A DNA stretch of 13,775 nucleotides from NCBI GenBank assembly GCA_030620035.1, contig JAUXAE010000018.1, forward strand, positions 1-13,775, given 5' to 3'. A program made the translations under genes and the position numbers. Under the pieces are notes generated by a model. It was not told the origin of the DNA. It worked only from the letters and a program-made list of their open reading frames with translations, and searched no databases. Positions 1-6,005 of the stretch are shown here, piece by piece; positions within the stretch are counted from its first letter, which is position 1, and each line of letters opens with the position of its first letter. The stretch comes from Dehalococcoidales bacterium. GTDB lineage: Bacteria > Chloroflexota > Dehalococcoidia > Dehalococcoidales > JAUXAE01.

Positions 1-76
1 CAATCCAGAGGTGGAAATTGATTAATATTTTGGGTAGTCGGCGCAATACCGTTAGAACCATTCTTGATAGTTTCAT
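1..76 (-). CDS. possible 5' end of an unidentified ORF cut by the left edge
   Basis: An ATG at 74-76 opens a frame that stays free of stops for 25 codons to the window edge. The first residues read MKLSRMVLTVLRRLPKIL, a basic then hydrophobic stretch ending near a His-Leu-Trp. It begins 17 nt after the stop of the response regulator on the same strand. Only a weak AAAGAA-like sequence precedes the ATG, with no convincing Shine-Dalgarno. A basic and hydrophobic N-terminus next to a NarL-type regulator would suit a membrane-linked sensor kinase, but nothing diagnostic of a kinase is visible. Twenty-five open codons could arise by chance, so this is only a candidate. Confidence 0.3.
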   Translation of the reverse strand, partial: MKLSRMVLTVLRRLPKILINFHLWI

Positions 77-93
77 GGGTTCTTTAAAAAGGG

Positions 94-768
94 CTAGGGT
101 AGGTCTTCCATAGTGAACCAGCCCCGCCTTAGCCCGTATAGTATTGCCTCGGTGCGTGAAGCGACAACCAGCTTTTTAAAGATGTTACTGAGGTGGGACT
201 GGACCGTTCGGTTGCTGAGATAGAGCCTCTGGGAGATATCCCTGTTGCTGACGCCTTTGGCCGCTAGCTTCAGAACCTCTGTCTCACGCTCACTTAAGGG
301 GCTAACGGTGAGAGCTTCTTCTAGCTGTAGGGTTGTTGGTCTTAGCTGCTCGATAACCCGGCGGGCGATTGACGGTTGCAGTATTGACTCGCCGGCGAAG
401 ACGGCGCGGATGGCGTCAATCAGCTCATCGCCGCGTACATTCTTGAGCAGATAACCGGCGGCGCCGGCGTCCAAAAGGGCTGCTATGTATTGGTCATTGT
501 CATAGGCGGTGAGTATCAACACCACTGTCGCCGGGTGTGTTCGCTTTATCTGCTTGGTGGCCTCAATGCCGTTAAGCTTGGGCATGGCGATATCCATTAC
601 CACCACATTCGGTTTAAGCCTTCTAGTCAGCTCGACGGCTTCTTCGCCATCACTGGCTTCCCCGACCACTTCCATATCAGCCTCGCGTTGCAACAGCTCA
701 CGGGTGCCTTCGCGCACTATTACGTGGTCCTCGGCCAGTAAAATCCCAATCTTTTCCCTATTTTCCAT
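94..768 (-). CDS. NarL/FixJ-family two-component response regulator
   Basis: A 224-residue DNA-binding response regulator of the usual length for this family. The receiver domain spans about residues 6-125. It shows the acidic pair E13/D14, the phospho-acceptor D59 in VVVMDIAMP, the switch T87 in LILTAYD and the conserved K109 in GYLLK. A linker leads to a LuxR-type helix-turn-helix at about 157-222, with the typical LSERETEVL start, GVSNRDIS and the recognition helix around NRTVQSHLSNIFKKL. It is therefore expected to be phosphorylated by a sensor histidine kinase and to bind DNA as a dimer. No kinase gene is seen complete in the window. The gene follows the acetyl-CoA operon on the same strand after a 63-nt gap with its own promoter-like sequence. 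The start is supported by an AGGA five bases before the ATG. Control of the upstream operon by this protein is only inferred from position. Confidence 0.93.
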   Translation of the reverse strand: MENREKIGILLAEDHVIVREGTRELLQREADMEVVGEASDGEEAVELTRRLKPNVVVMDIAMPKLNGIEATKQIKRTHPATVVLILTAYDNDQYIAALLDAGAAGYLLKNVRGDELIDAIRAVFAGESILQPSIARRVIEQLRPTTLQLEEALTVSPLSERETEVLKLAAKGVSNRDISQRLYLSNRTVQSHLSNIFKKLVVASRTEAILYGLRRGWFTMEDLP

Positions 769-771
769 AAA

Positions 772-821
772 TATCCTGTATTTTCATTATAGCTTACCCT
801 GTTGTGCACTTCAACAGGATA
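772..821. repeat. nested inverted repeats over the regulator promoter (possible operator)
   Basis: Two dyad symmetries share the same core. CCTGTTG at 798-804 faces CAACAGG at 812-818 across a 7-nt centre, a perfect 7-bp match. TATCCTGT at 772-779 faces ACAGGATA at 814-821, a perfect 8-bp match with 34 nt between. Thus CCTGT or its complement occurs three times within 50 bases, placed over the -35, the spacer and the region around the expected transcription start. This layout fits binding sites for a dimeric regulator, perhaps the NarL-type protein encoded just downstream. It could instead form an RNA hairpin. There is no T-run after the stem on the minus strand, so it does not look like an intrinsic terminator for the operon. 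Confidence 0.5.
786..814 (-). promoter_or_regulatory. sigma-70-type promoter for the response regulator
   Basis: Read on the minus strand, TTGAAG (809-814) is followed after exactly 17 bases by TATAAT (786-791). The -10 is a perfect consensus and the -35 matches four of six positions. The distance from the -10 to the ATG at 768 is 17 nt, giving an expected 5' leader of only about 10 nt that contains AGGA as ribosome-binding site. This suggests the regulator can be transcribed apart from the long operon upstream. An inverted repeat overlaps the -35 and spacer. Confidence 0.65.
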
Positions 822-831
822 GTTATTAGGG

Positions 832-1497
832 CTATCTTATTTGCTCCAAGGAGCCAATCAGTCTTGAGGCTATTGTTTGGCAGAGCACGGTTATATCTTC
901 GGTGGCCAGATAGTCAGAGATGGAGCTGTCAAAGAGGATACTGCCTTCAGGGGGGAATTCATTGTCACCCGGCCATAAGACCAGGGTTATTGGTACCCGG
1001 CTAAAGGCATTGATGGTGACGGCCAGGTCACCGTAGTCCGATTTTAGCCCACCCAGCTCTCTGGCAATCCCAAGTAGGCGCCGGGGTTGCCTACCGAAGC
1101 TATCTATAATGGGCTTTATGGCTCTCTTATAGAATGCCGGAAAGTAGTTGCTGCCCTCGGCCAGTTCCTTAAAGGTGATTATTCTATGGCTTAAAGGACT
1201 CCCCTTGGCCCGGATGAAGTAGTGAAGTATCAGCAGCTTATCTCTTAGCGGAACCGGCTTGCTGTCGCCGGGTCGTGAAACCTCAACATCGGGTAGGTTA
1301 ATCTGGTAAGGCTCATTCAGGTATTCAAGGGTGATAACCCTCTTAGAGCCTTCCAGATAGCACCCGGCGCCGCTTCTCTGGCACTGCCCTTCTATGTCGC
1401 TAAGCCTGGTCAGCTCATCACAGGCCAGGCGGTAGGCCAGCTCATAGGCATACTGGTAGCCCCTTTGGCCTGGTAGTAGTGGAAAATCCCTTTCCAT
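832..1497 (-). CDS. DUF3786-type protein, last gene of the acetyl-CoA operon
   Basis: A 221-residue soluble protein that I recognise as resembling the DUF3786 family. The clearest sign is the C-terminal stretch at about 187-208, ILFDSSISDYLATEDITVL, which that family tends to carry. Proteins of this kind are often annotated near corrinoid and Wood-Ljungdahl genes, but I know of no established function. Four cysteines are visible (C26, C39, C46, C206), the first three in the N-terminal quarter. They could bind metal, but they do not form a standard Fe-S or zinc motif. No signal peptide or membrane segment is seen. The ATG at 1497 lies 15 nt after the acsE stop with GGGAG nine bases upstream, so it is very likely co-transcribed with acsE. 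A role in corrinoid or methyl-transfer chemistry is inference from position. Confidence 0.75.
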   Translation of the reverse strand: MERDFPLLPGQRGYQYAYELAYRLACDELTRLSDIEGQCQRSGAGCYLEGSKRVITLEYLNEPYQINLPDVEVSRPGDSKPVPLRDKLLILHYFIRAKGSPLSHRIITFKELAEGSNYFPAFYKRAIKPIIDSFGRQPRRLLGIARELGGLKSDYGDLAVTINAFSRVPITLVLWPGDNEFPPEGSILFDSSISDYLATEDITVLCQTIASRLIGSLEQIR

Positions 1498-1512
1498 TGA
1501 AGAGGCTCCCGG

Positions 1513-2391
1513 TTATACCTCAAGCCAGGAATGGGAGTAGAGTGATTCACCGCTGAGCACCCGGGCTGTTTTGACATAGTCGACCTCCTTTTTACTCAGT
1601 GAAGAGAGGTCGGGCCTATCTCCATCCATCACCCGGTGTACCAGCTTAACAATCTTGGGCATGTCTCCCCTGGCTATCCTGATAAGCTCGGCATCAAAGG
1701 CATCAACTATGGCCGAGTAAAGCCCGTACTTCATCAGCATTATCAGGTAGGTCCGGTTAAGGTAGGGCCGAAGATGGGCCGGTGTCCCGTTGGAGATATT
1801 GGATAGCCCCACAATGGAATTACAGCCGGGGGCAATGTCCTTGAGCATGCTCATAAACTCCAGGCAGGCCCTTACCTGGTTAATCTCAACACTCACCGGG
1901 GTAACAATAGGGTCAATCCAGATAGCTTCATTGGGGATTCCCAGTTGGTTGGCCTTATAGACAAGATCTACGGCCAGAAGGCACCTCTCATTGGCATCGC
2001 GGGGCATGCCCTCAACCCCCCATAAGAGGCCTATCATGTCGGCGTTGTATTTTTTGACCAGGGGCAGTGTCTGCTCCAGTCTTTCCGGCTGCAGTGAGAC
2101 AGAGTTGACCAGGGCCCGGCGCCAGCAGACTTTTAGGCCGGCCTCTATAGCTACCGGGTTGGCGGTGTCCAGGGATAGTGGCTGGTCGCTAACCTCCTGT
2201 ATGGTGTTAACCAGCCAGGTCATTAGCTCGTCTCCCGCTTTACGGGCCGGGCCGATGTTTAGGTCAAGATAATCAATGCCGGCCTCAGCCTCAGCCTGGG
2301 CCAGCTGCTGAATGGGCCGGGGGTTTCTTTCCCTCAGGGCCGGGCCGATAGTTCTTGACATAATATTTAGATTTTCCCCTACCAGGAGCAT
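1513..2391 (-). CDS. acsE: methyltetrahydrofolate:corrinoid/iron-sulfur protein methyltransferase
   Basis: It transfers the methyl group of 5-methyl-THF to the Co(I) corrinoid of the AcsC/AcsD protein, linking the methyl and carbonyl branches. The protein is a pterin-binding TIM barrel of the dihydropteroate-synthase fold. Visible family features include LLVGENLNIM at the N-terminus, DYLDLNIGPA, the LSLDTANP strand, a GLLWGVEGMP segment, WIDPIVTPVSV and IVGLSNISNG, which supply pterin- and methyl-site residues in this family. I chose the ATG at 2391 (292 residues). The frame is open to a GTG at 2415, but that start would overlap the end of acsC, whereas the ATG has AAGGAGG just upstream. The acsC stop codon itself forms the start of that ribosome-binding site, implying translational coupling. 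It is somewhat longer than the roughly 262-residue Moorella enzyme, as are some homologues. Confidence 0.93.
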   Translation of the reverse strand: MLLVGENLNIMSRTIGPALRERNPRPIQQLAQAEAEAGIDYLDLNIGPARKAGDELMTWLVNTIQEVSDQPLSLDTANPVAIEAGLKVCWRRALVNSVSLQPERLEQTLPLVKKYNADMIGLLWGVEGMPRDANERCLLAVDLVYKANQLGIPNEAIWIDPIVTPVSVEINQVRACLEFMSMLKDIAPGCNSIVGLSNISNGTPAHLRPYLNRTYLIMLMKYGLYSAIVDAFDAELIRIARGDMPKIVKLVHRVMDGDRPDLSSLSKKEVDYVKTARVLSGESLYSHSWLEV

Positions 2392-2397
2392 CAGTCC

Positions 2398-2404
2398 CCT
2401 CCTT
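2398..2404 (-). promoter_or_regulatory. ribosome-binding site that fixes the acsE start
   Basis: AAGGAGG on the minus strand lies six bases before the ATG at 2391. It overlaps the TAA stop of acsC (2403-2405). Its position rules in the ATG and argues against the GTG start 24 bases upstream. Confidence 0.8.
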
Positions 2405-3749
2405 ATGGCCGCCACGATTTAAGGTAGGCCGGAATGTGGGCCCCTTCCCTGGGCCCAACCATAATCTCCCAGCCAGGTAGTTCCTCTTCCAGGCCGCCGC
2501 TTTCAGCGGCTATATAGCCCGGGATTATCAGCTTGCGGTGTTTAACCCTATCAGTAATACCACACTTCTTGATAAAGGGAGCAATGACATCAGCACTGAA
2601 TTTGCCGGCCGCCCAGGCGGTCATCACTGAGAGACCCTCAGTATCCTTGACTAGGAGGTAACCGGGAACCTTGCTGTTCTCTACCTCACCGGAGACAATG
2701 AAGTAGGTTAGGGAGAAGTTGCAGGTTAGCAGCACCGGCGACTCTTCGCTAAGACCGCCTATTTCATAGATGCCCTCGGTGGTGGCCAGTGGTCTCTGCG
2801 GGTCGGTGAAGATGTTCATCCTCTCAACAAGTAGCGGGAAGAGGCTCTCTCCCTGAAAATCAGACATGACGATGATGCCGCCGTACTTGGCTACAAAGGT
2901 AGCCGCTATTAGGGCCTCCTTCATCGGGTCGTCGGTCATCTCAGCCGGGAAAACGATGCTGGGGAAGCCCAGGGGGCGAAACTTCTTAAGCAGGGCGGCC
3001 CGTCTGATGACCAGCTGGTCGGTAAAGGCCTGGCGCAAACTTCTGGCCCCGGAATCGATAACGATATCTTTAATCCCAGACTGGGTTAACCTATCGGTTA
3101 ACTGGGCCAGCTCCTCAAGACTGGCCGCCTTGGCCGCCAGCGGGCAGGAGTTCTGTCTGGCTAAATGGCCAACCTGGTCAAGGTTTTCCTTGGTGGCGGC
3201 ATAGAGTAATGGCTTTCGCTGAGCGCAGGCGCTAAGCCCGGCGGCCAGGATATCGGCCTTCTCACTCATCAGGATGATGCTGGCATCGCTAGCCTGCTCT
3301 ACTTTAGTGACCAGAGCAACGAATTTAGCGTCGTCCCCAGAATCGGCCTTAAGGGCCAGCAGTTCAGGGCGCAGGGTCATGCCTACCCGCTCATATTCAA
3401 GCTCTTTGAACCTCTCCAGCCGGCGGTCAACCTCCGCTGCTACCATGGTGTCACTGATGAGCATGGCCAGGCCGGGCGGGTTCTCAAACCTCTTTTCGTG
3501 GCGGAACATGACTGTCTCGCCACCAACCTTCAGTGCCCGGTCGCCAACGCCGATACTCACTGGCCTGATGGGCGGTGCCGATGCCTCCTCCAGTTTGGCC
3601 TTGGCCTCCTCGGAAACATAGGGGCAGGCAGCCAGTTCCATCTTACCAGCGGCCAGGCTCATGGCAAAGGCCAGGCAGGTAGGCACGCCACATTCACCGC
3701 AATTGGTCTTGGGTAGCCATTTGAATATCTCAATCCCGGTAATCGCCAT
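2403..3749 (-). CDS. acsC: corrinoid/iron-sulfur protein, large subunit
   Basis: The large (gamma) subunit of the corrinoid iron-sulfur protein, a cytoplasmic carrier that accepts a methyl group from AcsE and gives it to the A-cluster of AcsB. At 448 residues it is essentially the length of the Moorella protein. The N-terminal domain carries the 4Fe-4S motif as C17, C20, C25 and C42 (NCGECGVPTC, then AACPY), used for reductive activation of cobalt. A TIM-barrel region follows at about 90-320. The C-terminal region at about 325-448 is the corrinoid-binding domain, with the family-typical PGYIAAESGGLEEELPGWEI and VGPREGAHIPAYL. The ATG at 3749 lies 19 nt after acsB and has a GGAAAGGAA ribosome-binding site. 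Its partner AcsD is not adjacent but is encoded upstream, beyond acsA and acsB. Confidence 0.96.
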   Translation of the reverse strand: MAITGIEIFKWLPKTNCGECGVPTCLAFAMSLAAGKMELAACPYVSEEAKAKLEEASAPPIRPVSIGVGDRALKVGGETVMFRHEKRFENPPGLAMLISDTMVAAEVDRRLERFKELEYERVGMTLRPELLALKADSGDDAKFVALVTKVEQASDASIILMSEKADILAAGLSACAQRKPLLYAATKENLDQVGHLARQNSCPLAAKAASLEELAQLTDRLTQSGIKDIVIDSGARSLRQAFTDQLVIRRAALLKKFRPLGFPSIVFPAEMTDDPMKEALIAATFVAKYGGIIVMSDFQGESLFPLLVERMNIFTDPQRPLATTEGIYEIGGLSEESPVLLTCNFSLTYFIVSGEVENSKVPGYLLVKDTEGLSVMTAWAAGKFSADVIAPFIKKCGITDRVKHRKLIIPGYIAAESGGLEEELPGWEIMVGPREGAHIPAYLKSWRP

Positions 3750-3768
3750 AGATAATTTCCTTTCCGTG

Positions 3769-5973
3769 TTACATTAATGGTTCCATGGTGAGGGCCGGGT
3801 GTCCCTTCTTCTCAAGGAAGGGCAGGATTTCCTCTTCGGTGATGCCCACCGTCTCATCGGCAACCATCTCCAGGAGGTTGGGGATGCCAATCTCCTTGGC
3901 TCTGGCGTTAAACCTTTGGGCAATCTCCTCCTTAAGCGACTTGGGCATCCAGACCAGTCTCTTGATGCCGCCTTCAGCACTGAGGAACTTTCTCTGGCTG
4001 ATGTTATATTTGCTGTGGCCGACAAAGCCAGGGGTACTGATGCCGCCGCCAATGGTGCCGGCCAGGGTAGTAAACTTCATGCCGCAGGGGGTCATACCCA
4101 TATGCTCTCTATTTACCGTCATAATGCCGTTGCACATAGGCAGGATGGCGGCGATGCACTCCATGCAACCGCAGGAGGTCATTGGGTCGTGGATGATACT
4201 GTAGAAGTTGTAATGGTCAAACTTGCCCCGGGAGGCCTTAAAGACAAACTCATTTACCCCCTTCCACTGCCCCAGATGGCTATCAAGAATCTCCCCCTTG
4301 GGCACCGGCTGATTGGGCCCGGTGGGGTTAATCTCATGAGCGGCCCGGCAGTCCATCCAGTTGTAGGAGCCGCACAGGCCGGTTCTCTCCGGGCTGACCA
4401 CACAGACATGGCTGGGGGCAAAGGACTGGCACAAGGTACAGGAGTAGAATATGTCGGTGGTTTCATCGGTCATGCCCTCAATGCGGGCATCACGGACGGC
4501 ATAGACCGCTTTGGCTTTGTTTATTATTTCTCGTACCTTATCATCAACGGTGTAGATCTTCACCTGTAGTTTATCAAATATACGGCCAAAGTCCTGGTGC
4601 AGCTTGGCATGGATGATGGCGCCAATATGGGCTATCTTGAAGCCCTTTTCCACGGCCGTTTTACTGACCCTGAGCCAGGCAATGTCTCTCTGGCCGATAT
4701 GCATCACCCCCTGGGCATAGTTTATCAGGTGATGAATCTGCCGCTCCAGAATGGGCTCATAGTCCTCCTGCATCTGCCGGCCGGCCACCTCAACGACTAT
4801 GGCCATGGGCAGTTTGCTGTCGGCGGGGACATCACCTATCTCGGGCCCAACCACCTCAACCTTGCCATCCTCTACCTCATCCATCCGCTTGCTGGTAACC
4901 CACTCAACCATCCGGCTTCGGCCGCCGCCACACTCAAGGTAGATATCCTCGCCGCGAACCCTTTCACCCTCAAAGGCGGGCCCATAGGCCACCGGCACCG
5001 GTACTTCGCTAAGGGCCACCTTGAGTCCTCTGACCTCTATCGCCTTGGCCACTATTTTGTCATGGGGGATATTGGCGACGACATGCTCATAGGTGCAGAT
5101 GCCGGTGGGCAGCACCTCGGGTATCGGGGTATCGGCAATGGTGGGGAAGCCGAAGTTGATGGCCCCGGCGGCGTTGGCATACCACTCATCGGTGACATAG
5201 CCCAGCGGCATGGCGAAGGCAAAGGTACGGTCCTTATTGTAGATGAGGACCTTCCTGTAGTTGCCCGGCTCAACATGGCCGAAGGAAAGGGCTACCCTGG
5301 TGGCAAAGCCTATGGCAAAGACGGCGGCGGTAATGTCCGGGCCGAAGGAGACCAGGCGGGTGGGCCAGCCAATCTGAACCCCGGCCTGAACCAGCTGCTC
5401 AGAGAACCTCTCCCCGTCGTTCTCAGCACACATGAAGACATAGAGGTTCTTCTGCTGTAGCTCGGTGGCAATCTTGGCGGCTATCTCCTTAGAGGGGGCG
5501 GCACCCAGAATGGCGGCAAAGCCAGGGGCAGTGCCGTCAACAAACTCAATCCCCCTCTTTCTCAGGATGACATCATCAGCGGCACCCAGCCAGATGTTAT
5601 CGGCTGTGGGGTCTTCCTGCTTGGTGTAGAAATCGGGTTCCTCTATGTATCTTATGGCCTCGATTAATTCCTCGGCGAAGAAGGTGGCCATACCGGCATC
5701 AAGGGCCGGGGCCAGGTAGGGTAGGGGGTGGGTCTCTTTCACCGGTGGCGGCAGCAGTGATTGACACTGCTTGAGCACCGGCTCCATATCGGCCAGTTTG
5801 GTCACCTTGATGCCCAGGATTCCGTAGATTACCGGCAGGTAGTAGGCAGTATTGGGGAAGCCTGCCGGCTCACTACCTCCCCATTTCTCCATTGCCTGAC
5901 GCCACTTCTGGTCGGCCTGGCTTACAATCTTGTGGGCACCTCTAATGGCCGCTGATGCGATAATCTTAGACAT
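3769..5973 (-). CDS. acsB: acetyl-CoA synthase (CO-methylating), bacterial type
   Basis: It condenses CO, the methyl group from AcsC/AcsD and CoA into acetyl-CoA at a Ni-Ni-[4Fe-4S] A-cluster. At 734 residues it is close to the 729-residue Moorella enzyme and has the whole N-terminal CODH-contacting region (about 1-310), which archaeal ACS lacks. The A-cluster ligands are all present: C512, C515, C524 and C534 for the 4Fe-4S cluster, and the C601-G602-C603 motif for the distal nickel. Their spacing is identical to Moorella C506, C509, C518, C528 and C595-G-C597, with a constant offset of six. Start: ATG at 5973, 32 nt after the acsA stop, with GAGG nine bases before it. It presumably forms a complex with the adjacent AcsA. 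No truncation or frameshift is seen. Confidence 0.97.
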   Translation of the reverse strand: MSKIIASAAIRGAHKIVSQADQKWRQAMEKWGGSEPAGFPNTAYYLPVIYGILGIKVTKLADMEPVLKQCQSLLPPPVKETHPLPYLAPALDAGMATFFAEELIEAIRYIEEPDFYTKQEDPTADNIWLGAADDVILRKRGIEFVDGTAPGFAAILGAAPSKEIAAKIATELQQKNLYVFMCAENDGERFSEQLVQAGVQIGWPTRLVSFGPDITAAVFAIGFATRVALSFGHVEPGNYRKVLIYNKDRTFAFAMPLGYVTDEWYANAAGAINFGFPTIADTPIPEVLPTGICTYEHVVANIPHDKIVAKAIEVRGLKVALSEVPVPVAYGPAFEGERVRGEDIYLECGGGRSRMVEWVTSKRMDEVEDGKVEVVGPEIGDVPADSKLPMAIVVEVAGRQMQEDYEPILERQIHHLINYAQGVMHIGQRDIAWLRVSKTAVEKGFKIAHIGAIIHAKLHQDFGRIFDKLQVKIYTVDDKVREIINKAKAVYAVRDARIEGMTDETTDIFYSCTLCQSFAPSHVCVVSPERTGLCGSYNWMDCRAAHEINPTGPNQPVPKGEILDSHLGQWKGVNEFVFKASRGKFDHYNFYSIIHDPMTSCGCMECIAAILPMCNGIMTVNREHMGMTPCGMKFTTLAGTIGGGISTPGFVGHSKYNISQRKFLSAEGGIKRLVWMPKSLKEEIAQRFNARAKEIGIPNLLEMVADETVGITEEEILPFLEKKGHPALTMEPLM

Positions 5974-6005
5974 ATTAACCGTCCTCTATTTAGTATCCAA
6001 GCCCT

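Noticed and set aside
798..818. Intrinsic terminator at the end of the operon
   Set aside because: The 7-bp hairpin has no following T-run on the minus strand and overlaps the -35 of a good promoter. An operator is the better reading.
3799..4569. 256-codon plus-strand ORF opposite the acsB 3' half
   Set aside because: It lies opposite the A-cluster region of acsB and has no recognisable domain, so it is an antisense artefact.
4597..5460. 287-codon plus-strand ORF opposite acsB
   Set aside because: It is antisense to the well-conserved N-terminal half of acsB, with no ribosome-binding site or family motif of its own. It is a shadow ORF.
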